Shown: one piece after another, positions 37,400 through 44,383 of the stretch
Layout: every line of letters starts with the position of its first letter
Numbering within the stretch: the stretch's first letter is position 1
Assembly: GCA_035516795.1 (NCBI GenBank)
Contig: DATIZX010000079.1
Location: 22,019 to 86,018 of the forward strand
Length of the DNA stretch: 64,000 bases
From: DATJBF01 sp035516795
GTDB lineage: Bacteria > Verrucomicrobiota > Verrucomicrobiia > Palsa-1439
Reading direction: 5' to 3'
Program-made: the position numbers and the translations under genes
The notes under the pieces: generated by a model
What the model was told of the DNA's origin: nothing
Seen by the model: the letters and a program-made list of their open reading frames with translations, nothing else
The model's database searches: none

Positions 37400-37999
37400 T
37401 TACTTGCTGGACTTACCCTGAAAGTCGAAATTCACTTTCGGCGGTGTCTCCGCCCCCGTCGTCGCCGTGAAATACGGCTTTTCCTTGAATTTCAACGCAC
37501 CCGCATACAGCAGTGTTGGGAAGCTCTTGATGGCCGTGTTGTACTGCTGCACGATCTCGTTGTAGCGTCCTCTCTCGACGGCGATCCGGTTCTCTGTGCC
37601 TTCCAGTTGTGCCTGCAATTCGAGGAAATTGGAATTCGACTTTAATTCCGGGTAACGCTCCACAACTACCAGCAATCTGGACAGAGCCGAGGTCAACTGT
37701 CCTTGGGCCCTCTGAAACTCGGCGAATTTGGAAGGATCGTTCAGCACCTGGCTGGCATCCACTTTCCCGACGGATGCTCGGGCTTCGGTCACATCCACCA
37801 GAGTCGATTTCTCGAAATTCGCCGCGCCCGACACGGTGGCAACGAGATTGGGAATCAGATCGGCGCGGCGTTGATAGACATTCTGCACCTGCGCCCATTG
37901 CTTTTCGACCTCTTGCTGCAGGTTGACGAGACGATTGTAACCGCAGCCATTTCCCAAAACGATCACCGCCAGTAATACGACGACTATCCTTTTTCGCAT
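37400..37999 (-). CDS. lemA: LemA-family lipoprotein
   Basis: 199 residues from the ATG at 37999, with GAGGAGG five bases upstream; the frame extends to 38053 without a start context. N-terminal lipoprotein signal VVVLLAVIVLGNGC (mature Cys18), then the LemA helical bundle: YNRLVNLQQEVEKQWAQVQNVYQRRADLIPNLVATV, LTSALSRLLVVVERYPELKSN, QAQLEGTENRIAVERGRYNE. First gene of a lemA-TPM-TPM unit. Probable outer- or inner-membrane lipoprotein facing the periplasm. Confidence 0.92.
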   Translation of the reverse strand: MRKRIVVVLLAVIVLGNGCGYNRLVNLQQEVEKQWAQVQNVYQRRADLIPNLVATVSGAANFEKSTLVDVTEARASVGKVDASQVLNDPSKFAEFQRAQGQLTSALSRLLVVVERYPELKSNSNFLELQAQLEGTENRIAVERGRYNEIVQQYNTAIKSFPTLLYAGALKFKEKPYFTATTGAETPPKVNFDFQGKSSK

Positions 38000-38056
38000 G
38001 GTCCTCCTCGTTCCGTTAGCAATGTCGAATGCGTCCGTTCCGACAGGCGGCATAAC

Positions 38057-38584
38057 TCAGGGAGCCTTGGCTGGAGTTGGAGAGCTGGGAACTGAATTCG
38101 TATCCGCGGCCTGTGTTTCCGGGGCGACAGTGATCTGCGACGGATCTTTGACGATGATTTCGGGTCTTCCACGGAAATCAATAATCTTCCCCGTCACGCA
38201 GAGCGTCTTGCCCTTGAACATGATTTCCGGAGCCCCTTTGAATTTCGCTCTATCGGCGTCCGGGATCATGACGGAAAACGTGTGCTCGGGGAAGGGGCGA
38301 TCAAAATTCAGCAAAGTTGGTTTGGTCTTCGAACTGTCCATGTAACGTCCACCGGCCACCACACCACACACTGTGTTCGACTCGCCCATGTGTTGTTTGG
38401 CTTGCGCCGAAGGGATGCTGCCGGGAATTCCGCTCGTCGCCGGTGAGACGGCCGGGTTGGTCGCACCGCTTTCGTTTGGCTCTCCACTGTTGATGTTTAC
38501 TTTTGCGATTGCATTGAGAGAGAGAAATACCGCCATCGCGAAAGAGGCAGCCGCTGCTGCTGTGAATAATCGCCCGTTAGACAT
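38057..38584 (-). CDS. Exported protein with OB-fold-like domain
   Basis: 175 residues from the ATG at 38584 (MSNGRLFTAAAA), which has GGAGGG 4 bases upstream. Signal peptide, a low-complexity Ser/Pro/Gly stretch (residues 40-65), then a domain of about 85 residues: NTVCGVVAGGRYMD, KPTLLNFDRPFPEHTFSVMI, KGKTLCVTGKIIDFRGRPEIIV. This strand pattern with a central gain-of-glycine turn resembles the small OB-fold domains (YdeI/tRNA_anti-like) seen in secreted bacterial proteins. Ends in a Pro/Ala tail. No clear partner; it lies 57 bases upstream of lemA. Confidence 0.65.
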   Translation of the reverse strand: MSNGRLFTAAAAASFAMAVFLSLNAIAKVNINSGEPNESGATNPAVSPATSGIPGSIPSAQAKQHMGESNTVCGVVAGGRYMDSSKTKPTLLNFDRPFPEHTFSVMIPDADRAKFKGAPEIMFKGKTLCVTGKIIDFRGRPEIIVKDPSQITVAPETQAADTNSVPSSPTPAKAP

Positions 38585-38599
38585 TTTGCCCTCCAATTC

Positions 38600-39232
38600 T
38601 TATCCTTGGTTCAACCGATACACAGCGAATACCGTCGGAGGATAGCGCCTCGCCATTGACGAAACAAGGCCAATCCGAGCGCTGCTGGGCACGGCAAGTT
38701 CCGGAAGTTCCGAAGAAGTTTGCATTTCCCGGACTACCGGTTGTCCACGAATATTCGGCATAGCGTTACCGGATTCCCCCCCGGTCTGTTTGGTCTGAAA
38801 CATGATAAAATCTGTACGCACACGCACTCGCGGTATGGAAAACAACAGGAAATATGGATTGCTTTCTTCGACCAGTAGGTGCGCTGGCGTCGCGCGTCCG
38901 CCCGGTTTCAAGCCGGCCTTTTCATGCATTTTGGTAAACGCTTTCACGCGCATGGCTGGTATAATCGTAATCAAACCGAGCAACCGAAAACTGGTGCCTT
39001 GTCCCACGACATTGTACTTTTGCACAATGTAATTTGCCTGGTTCAGTTGCAGGGTCGTGGTCGTTAGCGGCTGTGTCACCGGTTCTGAATGGATCGGCAC
39101 CAGCGAACTCAATGGGGCGAACGGTGCGCAACCCGATAGCAAAGAGGCAGGCATAAACCGATCTGATTCTTTGGTTTCACGTCCCGGAAAGCATTTCAAT
39201 TTTCCCCCAATCTCGAGGCATCGATTCTTCAA
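38600..39232 (-). CDS. Hypothetical lipoprotein-like protein
   Basis: Up to 210 residues; the start is uncertain. The segment MPASLLSGCAPF (ATG at 39154) has a lipobox-like LSGC but only eight residues before the Cys, too short for a normal signal, so the 5' end may be damaged by a frameshift or begin elsewhere. The core LQLNQANYIVQKYNVVGQG, FRLLGLITIIPAMRVKAF and HEKAGLKPGGRATPAHLLVEES has the look of small envelope lipoproteins in which a TLxxxNYxVxxxxxxG strand precedes a LLGLI segment. I do not recognise a named family. It lies 15 bases upstream of the OB-fold gene. Confidence 0.5.
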   Translation of the reverse strand: MKNRCLEIGGKLKCFPGRETKESDRFMPASLLSGCAPFAPLSSLVPIHSEPVTQPLTTTTLQLNQANYIVQKYNVVGQGTSFRLLGLITIIPAMRVKAFTKMHEKAGLKPGGRATPAHLLVEESNPYFLLFSIPRVRVRTDFIMFQTKQTGGESGNAMPNIRGQPVVREMQTSSELPELAVPSSARIGLVSSMARRYPPTVFAVYRLNQG

Positions 39233-39409
39233 TCGGCGCAGCGTTGAACCGTGAGCAGGCCTTTTCCCCTCTCGCCAAGCCTGAACTCGGGCTGGGCAAA
39301 AGACGGACTCACCAAATAAAAGGATGGCTTCCCGCTAGGCCGAATAAGAGAACCTTTCTGGATTGCATTTTGCGGGATAAAGCGATAGTCTCTGACGTGA
39401 GGTTGGGCG

Positions 39410-39760
39410 ATGCCGGACGTTTTGTTCAAATGCGAGGCTTGCGGTAGGCATCTTGTTGCCGATGATTCTGGAGCTGGGGTAATCCTTGGATGCCCCAACT
39501 GCAGTACCCCTGTGACAATCCCCGAAGTATCCACACTCGGAAAATGCCCTCAATGTCGGCAACGCCTGAAATTCGGCGCTGAGATGATGGGCGAGTCGGT
39601 GCATTGTCCGGGCTGTCATAGAGAAATTCGGCTGCCGGGACAGCGTTATCCAAAAACCTGTCCAAAGTGCGGAGCGGCATGGGATCCGCCCTTGCATCGC
39701 TGCCAAAATTGTTCCTATTGCCTGGATAGCACGGCTGTGCCGACGCTCATCCTTACCTGA
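39410..39760 (+). CDS. Zinc-ribbon protein with repeated CxxC motifs
   Basis: 116 residues containing CEACG, CPNCS, CPQCR, CPGCH, CPKCG and CQNCSYC, i.e. at least three zinc ribbons in tandem with little between them (for example KCPQCRQRLKFGAEMMGESVHCPGCH). No membrane segment. Such proteins are common single genes in Verrucomicrobiota/Planctomycetota and probably mediate nucleic-acid or protein contacts. Preceded by GAGGTTGGG. Role unknown. Confidence 0.75.
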   Translation: MPDVLFKCEACGRHLVADDSGAGVILGCPNCSTPVTIPEVSTLGKCPQCRQRLKFGAEMMGESVHCPGCHREIRLPGQRYPKTCPKCGAAWDPPLHRCQNCSYCLDSTAVPTLILT

Positions 39761-40142
39761 CCGCCCGGAAAGAGCTTGCGAGAATGCCGTCTGTCGATTT
39801 GTTTGTTTCCCCTCATTGTTTCCAACGAAGACATGTGCGCAGATCGACTTTCAAACAGAGGGAAACCCACTGTGTGTCAGAGCTCTGAAGAGCAGGCTTC
39901 CAACGTCGGCCAACCGAGCAGCAGGTAAATGGCGCCGACTTGGCGAACAAAAGGCGGCTGTTTCGACGGGCCTCTCCGCCACAAGACGTTTAACGACTTC
40001 CGTCAGGCCCCACGAGAGCAGTGGAAGGTAATTGATTGCTGAAAAGATCACGAAAACAGTTGCACTTTGAAGGGCTGTTGTTATAGTGGCTCCGAAAGTT
40101 TTCTCAGGGTTGGTCGCGTAGGTTCAGGGCAAATACGAAGGC
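39761..40142. other. Intergenic region ahead of the respiratory cluster
   Basis: 382 bases without a credible gene; two short open frames here have no domain or ribosome site. The right end carries the candidate promoter at 40060-40087 and about 55 bases of leader before the ferredoxin gene. I see no riboswitch-like structure. Confidence 0.5.
40060..40087 (+). promoter_or_regulatory. Candidate sigma-70 promoter for the respiratory operon
   Basis: TTGCAC (40060-40065), a 16-base spacer, then TATAGT (40082-40087). Good agreement with -35/-10 consensus and correctly placed, with a start site expected near 40094, about 50 bases before the ferredoxin ATG. It is the only good promoter I found ahead of the roughly 18-kb run of same-strand respiratory genes. 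Confidence 0.55.
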
Positions 40143-40607
40143 ATGGCGTATTTTATAACCGATACTTGTATCGGCTGTACCGTTTGTGAGTTGAAGTGTC
40201 CTGTGGACACAATCAGCGGGAAGCCGAAAGATTTGTACGTTATTCACCCCGAAGGCTGCATCGATTGTGGGGTGTGCGCTATCTATTGCCCGGTCTCCTG
40301 CATCCAAGACCAGTACGGTAATCTTGTCTCGCGCATCAAGCCCAGCCAGATTCCCAAGGCAAAAGTGATCGTGGATGACTGTACCGGTTGCGAGTTTTGC
40401 GTGGATATTTGCCCCTTTGACTGCATTTACATGAAAGACGATCCGACGCATACCGGCGCGGGGCATTACCGGGTGGCGGAGGTAATTCCGGGAGATTGTG
40501 TGGCCTGCCGGCTGTGCGAGATCGTGTGCGACAAGGATGCGATTATCGTCCCGAACGCGCCAACGCATCGGGCTGCGATGCTACCGCATCAGTTGGAAAA
40601 ACATTAG
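40143..40607 (+). CDS. Polyferredoxin with four [4Fe-4S] motifs
   Basis: 154 residues. Four complete CxxCxxCxxxC motifs: Cys 9/12/15/19, 39/42/45/49, 80/83/86/90 and 119/122/125/129. The halves resemble each other (CIGCTVCELKCP, CIDCGVCAIYCP; CTGCEFCVDICP, CVACRLCEIVCD), so it is a duplicated 2[4Fe-4S] ferredoxin. In the last motif the usual Pro is Asp. It is cytoplasmic by sequence (no signal). First gene of the bc-type cluster; it may bring low-potential electrons to the quinol complex or act as an assembly factor. That role is inference from position. Confidence 0.9.
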   Translation: MAYFITDTCIGCTVCELKCPVDTISGKPKDLYVIHPEGCIDCGVCAIYCPVSCIQDQYGNLVSRIKPSQIPKAKVIVDDCTGCEFCVDICPFDCIYMKDDPTHTGAGHYRVAEVIPGDCVACRLCEIVCDKDAIIVPNAPTHRAAMLPHQLEKH

Positions 40608-40610
40608 GGT

Positions 40611-40770
40611 GAAAATCCGAAATCCGAATTCCGAATTCCGAAGGAAATGCGAAGCACGAATTCAACCCAAAGGGTTTTGGAGCGAGGATTCGAAATTCGA
40701 GTTTCGAAATTGCGGCTTTCGAGTTTGTTTCGGATTTCGAGATTCGGGCTTCAGATTTGGCGGAAACCGG
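40611..40770. repeat. AT-rich degenerate inverted repeat of CGAAATTC/ATTCCGAA units
   Basis: About 160 bases of variants of AATTCCGAA and TTCGAAATTCGAG. The left half reads mostly ATCCGAA/TTCCGAA, and the right half mostly TTTCGAG/TTTCGGAT, so the halves are roughly complementary and could fold into one long imperfect hairpin. The centre is CCCAAAGGG. Lies between the polyferredoxin and the HEAT-repeat gene. From memory, such degenerate CGAAATC-type repeats recur between genes in Planctomycetota and Verrucomicrobiota. Confidence 0.75.
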
Positions 40771-40788
40771 TAGTTCGAGTTCTTTACC

Positions 40789-41730
40789 ATGAGTGATGAG
40801 TTTCAGCATTCGGCAGAAGAAAAGTCGCGATTCGCCACGTTAGCCGTGCAGTTGTTTGTGATTCCCCTGGCCGTGGTGCTGTTTTGCGTCGCCTTGGCGG
40901 GGATATTTATCTGGCTGACTTCGGAACGCAAGGGACTGGATGACTATTTGAATGCCCTGCGCGCCAGTTCGGGCGAGCGACGTTCACAGCAGGCGCAGTA
41001 TCTATTGAATTACATCCAGGACGCGAAGCGCTGGCAGGGTATTTTCGATGTGACGGCCCAAATCAGCGCGGACCGCGATCAATTCCTGGCCAAGAACCCA
41101 CGCGCGGTCACCGAGATCGTGCAGGTGTTCGAAGAATCGAAGGGTCAGGACGCACGGACGCGCCGTTATCTGGCGCTGGTGCTGGGCCTCTTGGGAGACC
41201 GCCAAGCCATCCCGTCATTACGGGATGGACTGGGCGACAGGGATGCCGAGACGGTGAAGAATTGCCTCTGGGCCCTGGGCCGACTCGGCGATGAGGGCTC
41301 GGTACTGCGGATGATCGACTTGACGCGCAGTGATGCGGCGTCCGTGAGATTGATGGCCGTGTATGTACTCGGATCCATGAGCGACCCGCAGGCGCAGCGC
41401 GTGTTGGAAGCCTCGCTTAACGACCCGGATGAGTTGGTGAAATGGAACGCTGCATTCGGCCTGGCGCAACAAGGCAACGTTGCCGCCTGGGATGTGTTGG
41501 CGCGGCTGCTGGACAAAGAATACGTGGATCGCGTTACGCAATCGATGGCACCGGAGGACCGGCCCCTGCCAGAAAACGTCACGCGCTACCGGGCAGCCGC
41601 GGTCGTGTGGCTGGCGAAATTGGACGCCGCCAAGGTCGCGCCGTTATTGGAGAGAATGAGCGAAAGCGAACCGGATTTGCTGGTGCGCAACGCGGCCATT
41701 CAAGAAATCAGCAATCTAAAGCAGAAATAG
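40789..41730 (+). CDS. Membrane-anchored HEAT-repeat protein of the respiratory cluster
   Basis: 313 residues. One membrane helix near the N-terminus (LFVIPLAVVLFCVALAGIFIWL, residues 21-42), a linker with SERRSQQAQYLL, then at least four HEAT repeats: ARTRRYLALVLGLLGDRQAI, ETVKNCLWALGRLGDEGSV, ASVRLMAVYVLGSMSDPQAQ, and ELVKWNAAFGLAQQGNVAA. No cofactor motif. It sits directly before the Rieske gene (1-base gap) and so is probably a scaffold or assembly subunit of the quinol-cytochrome c complex, exposed to the periplasm. Function inferred. Confidence 0.82.
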   Translation: MSDEFQHSAEEKSRFATLAVQLFVIPLAVVLFCVALAGIFIWLTSERKGLDDYLNALRASSGERRSQQAQYLLNYIQDAKRWQGIFDVTAQISADRDQFLAKNPRAVTEIVQVFEESKGQDARTRRYLALVLGLLGDRQAIPSLRDGLGDRDAETVKNCLWALGRLGDEGSVLRMIDLTRSDAASVRLMAVYVLGSMSDPQAQRVLEASLNDPDELVKWNAAFGLAQQGNVAAWDVLARLLDKEYVDRVTQSMAPEDRPLPENVTRYRAAAVVWLAKLDAAKVAPLLERMSESEPDLLVRNAAIQEISNLKQK

Positions 41731-41731
41731 C

Positions 41732-42334
41732 ATGGCACAGTTGACAGTCGTAGGAGAAGACAAGCCGCAGCAAGGACAGGCACTTAGTCCGCGCGAAGAA
41801 GCCATTCGGCGGCTGAAAGCGAAGGGCATTCTTGATCCGGAAGGCAAGCCCATGCCCCGCCGGCAGTTTTTGGTGAGGCTGGCCCTGGCATGGATGACGT
41901 TTGCCGCAGCCGTAGGGGGCGGCCTCACCGCGCTTTTTGCGTTCATGATTCCGCGCGTCGATTTCACGAAGATCGATGTGTTCAAGGTTGGCCCACCGTC
42001 TAATTTTGCGCCGAACACGGTTGACACGTCGTTCAAAGCCGCCCATCGAGTTTGGATCGTGAACCACGAACGTCGGATCTTTGCGATCCAGTCGGTGTGC
42101 ACGCACCTGGGATGCACGCCAAACTGGATGGATGGTGAACGGAAATTCAAGTGCCCCTGCCACGGCAGCGGCTACACGATTGACGGGATCAACTTTGAAG
42201 GGCCAGCGCCATTTCCGATGCGGCGCTACGAAGTCTCGTTGGCTGATGATGGACAAATCGTTGTGAACGAGGGCCTTCTGTTTTATTGGGAGAAGGGGGA
42301 GTTCGACGATCCACGCGCATTCATTGCGGTGTGA
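41732..42334 (+). CDS. Rieske iron-sulfur protein of a bc-type complex
   Basis: 200 residues. A twin-Arg segment (PRRQFLVRLALAW, residues 42-54) and a membrane helix (FAAAVGGGLTALFAF) suggest Tat-dependent membrane insertion. The [2Fe-2S] ligands are complete: CTHLGC (Cys123, His125, Cys128) and CPCHGSG (Cys141, Cys143, His144). Both disulfide cysteines are thus present. It accepts the first electron from quinol at the Qo site and passes it to cytochrome c. Followed 15 bases later by cytochrome b. Confidence 0.94.
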   Translation: MAQLTVVGEDKPQQGQALSPREEAIRRLKAKGILDPEGKPMPRRQFLVRLALAWMTFAAAVGGGLTALFAFMIPRVDFTKIDVFKVGPPSNFAPNTVDTSFKAAHRVWIVNHERRIFAIQSVCTHLGCTPNWMDGERKFKCPCHGSGYTIDGINFEGPAPFPMRRYEVSLADDGQIVVNEGLLFYWEKGEFDDPRAFIAV

Positions 42335-42349
42335 TTCTTGGTCGCCATT

Positions 42350-43129
42350 ATGCTGAACAAAATCAAAGACGCCGTTCTCGATTCGCAGATCAAAAAATCC
42401 ATTTTCCGCGTCGGCATTCCGAACACGGACCGTAAACGTGTATTGATCGTATTGGGCAACGTCTTTTTGCACCTGCACCCGACCAAGGTGCGCACCAGTG
42501 GCGTAAAGGTTCGGTACACGTGGTGTGCGGGCGGTCTCAGCTTTTTTCTCTTTCTCGTGCTCACGCTCACCGGCGTACTGCTGATGTTTTATTACCGGCC
42601 GACCGTGGAAGGCGCGTATGTGGACATGCTGGACCTTCGGTCACAAGTACCGTTCGGCATCATGCGCGAACTGCACCGTTGGAGCGCGCATGCAATGGTG
42701 ATTATGGTGATGGTCCACATGTTCCGCGTGTTCATGACCGGCAGTTACAAGCCGCCCCGCGAGTTCAACTGGGCGATTGGCGTCATCTTGTTGGTTCTGA
42801 CATTCCTGTTGTCGTTTACCGGTTACCTCCTTCCTTGGGATCAATTGGCGATCTGGGCGATCACGGTCGGATCGAACATGGCGAAAGCGACGCCGCTGGT
42901 CGGCGCGGGCGGGCCGTTCGCCGATTTCCTGCGGATTGGCAGCGTACCCTTGGTACACCCGGGCGATGACGCGCGATTCTTTCTGCTGGGAGCGAAGGAG
43001 ATTGGCGGCACGACACTATTGAGATTCTATGTATTGCATTGCATTGGCATCCCCTTGATCGCAGCGGTGCTGATGGCGGTGCATTTCTGGCGGATTCGTA
43101 AGGACGGAGGGATCTCAGGGCCGCTGTAA
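42350..43129 (+). CDS. Cytochrome b, N-terminal (b6-like) subunit
   Basis: 259 residues from the ATG at 42350 (a TTG at 42338 is in frame but less likely). Four membrane helices carry the two heme-ligand pairs: HRWSAHAMVIMVMVHMFRVF and the final helix RFYVLHCIGIPLIAAVLMAVHFW, each with His residues 14-15 apart. The PGYLLPWDQ-type loop reads FTGYLLPWDQLAIWA. Split like petB of b6f complexes, with the rest on the next gene. One of the b hemes' quinol sites lies at its interface with the Rieske protein. Confidence 0.93.
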   Translation: MLNKIKDAVLDSQIKKSIFRVGIPNTDRKRVLIVLGNVFLHLHPTKVRTSGVKVRYTWCAGGLSFFLFLVLTLTGVLLMFYYRPTVEGAYVDMLDLRSQVPFGIMRELHRWSAHAMVIMVMVHMFRVFMTGSYKPPREFNWAIGVILLVLTFLLSFTGYLLPWDQLAIWAITVGSNMAKATPLVGAGGPFADFLRIGSVPLVHPGDDARFFLLGAKEIGGTTLLRFYVLHCIGIPLIAAVLMAVHFWRIRKDGGISGPL

Positions 43130-43140
43130 GGAGGAGATCT

Positions 43141-43196
43141 GTGATCGGTGACTGGCGATCGGAGACTGGTCACCAATCACCGATTACCAGTCACCA
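43141..43196. repeat. Inverted repeat of GGTGACTGG units between the two cytochrome b genes
   Basis: GTGATCGGTGACTGG and CGATCGGAGACTGGTC on the left are mirrored by ACCAATCACCGAT and ACCAGTCACC on the right. It is a dispersed-repeat type element (GTGACTGG, CCAGTCACC) and can form an imperfect hairpin. It sits in the 71-base gap between two subunits of one complex, where the true start of the second gene is the ATG at 43201; the earlier GTG at 43141 would translate the repeat itself. Confidence 0.7.
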
Positions 43197-43200
43197 AAAC

Positions 43201-44379
43201 ATGCAATTCGCAGCGGCAAATCAAAGCGGTTGGTTTGGAACATTCAAGACGGTGGCCAACTTTCTGGCTACGCCGTGGCTGAGCTTTTCGCTCGCGACGG
43301 GCGGGCTGCTCTTGCTGTTGCGGTTTCGCCGGTACGTCTTCAAATGGTGGATCGGCTTCTTCCTGTTGGCGGCGGAAGGCGTGGTGGTCGTCATCGGCAT
43401 GCGCGACCCGAATTTTGCGCTCATCGTCGGCAAACCGGACAATGTGCCGATTACGGCGATGTTGTTCGTCTCCACGTTTGTGCTTTGGCTGGCAATGGTC
43501 CAAGCCGTCAATAATGACCGTCGGGCGAAACAGAAGCTCCCGCCGGATGAGAAGGAGAGTTCGCATCAGAAAACGTGGGTGTGGCCGGATTTGCTGTACA
43601 TCGAGTTCATCGCGTTGATCATTTGCTCCGTCGTGCTGATTTTGTGGGCGATCTACCTGCGGGCGCCGCTCGAACAACCGGCGAATCCCGCCGCCACGCC
43701 AAACCCATCCAAAGCACCGTGGTACTTCCTCGGCTTGCAGGAAATGCTGGTGTACTACGATCCATGGTATGCAGGCGTCGTCCTGCCAACCATCATCGTC
43801 ATCGGGTTGTGCGCGATTCCGTATATCGACATCAACCCCAAGGGCAACGGCTACTTCACGTTCGCCGAACGCAAATGGGCGATTACGGTTTTCTTGTTTG
43901 GCTACCTCGCGCTGTGGGTGTTTATGATCATTACGGGCACATTCCTGCGCGGTCCGGGCTGGAATTTCTTCGGGCCATTTGAATATTGGGACCCGCATAA
44001 GGTCGTGGCGCTCAACAACAATAATCTCTCCGATTACGTGTGGATCGTTTGGCTGAAAAAGGGGTTGCCGGAAGTGAAGAACAAAGTACCCCAGTTGATT
44101 CCGCCTGATTGGGCTTCCATCCACGCGTTTCTGGTGGAAGTGGGCCACGCCATCAAGCGTGAGTTTGCTGGCATCTTGTTCTTGGCATTCTACTTCCTCG
44201 CGATGCCGGGAATTCTGGCAAAAACGTTTCTCAAGAAGTTTTACCAGCAGATGGATTTCGGTCGCTACAGCGTGATGGTGCTGCTGTTCCTGACGATGTT
44301 CACCCTGCCGCTCAAAATGGTGTTGCGCTGGACGATCAACCTCAAGTATTTCGTGGACACGCCGTGGATCAAGTTCTGA
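43201..44379 (+). CDS. Cytochrome b, C-terminal (subunit IV-like) subunit with extra membrane helices
   Basis: 392 residues from the ATG at 43201. Subunit-IV motif SKAPWYFLGLQEMLVYYDPW followed by the PxYxDxNP-type segment (IPYIDINPKGNGYFTFAERKWA). It is longer than petD: two extra membrane helices precede (WLSFSLATGGLLLLL; WIGFFLLAAEGVVVVIG) and others follow after FLRGPGWNFFGPFEYWDPH. The last segment ends with the membrane helix RYSVMVLLFLTMFTLPLKMVLRW. Completes cytochrome b with the previous gene. The enlarged form is seen in the alternative bc-type complexes of Planctomycetota and relatives. Confidence 0.9.
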   Translation: MQFAAANQSGWFGTFKTVANFLATPWLSFSLATGGLLLLLRFRRYVFKWWIGFFLLAAEGVVVVIGMRDPNFALIVGKPDNVPITAMLFVSTFVLWLAMVQAVNNDRRAKQKLPPDEKESSHQKTWVWPDLLYIEFIALIICSVVLILWAIYLRAPLEQPANPAATPNPSKAPWYFLGLQEMLVYYDPWYAGVVLPTIIVIGLCAIPYIDINPKGNGYFTFAERKWAITVFLFGYLALWVFMIITGTFLRGPGWNFFGPFEYWDPHKVVALNNNNLSDYVWIVWLKKGLPEVKNKVPQLIPPDWASIHAFLVEVGHAIKREFAGILFLAFYFLAMPGILAKTFLKKFYQQMDFGRYSVMVLLFLTMFTLPLKMVLRWTINLKYFVDTPWIKF

Positions 44380-44383
44380 GCCG

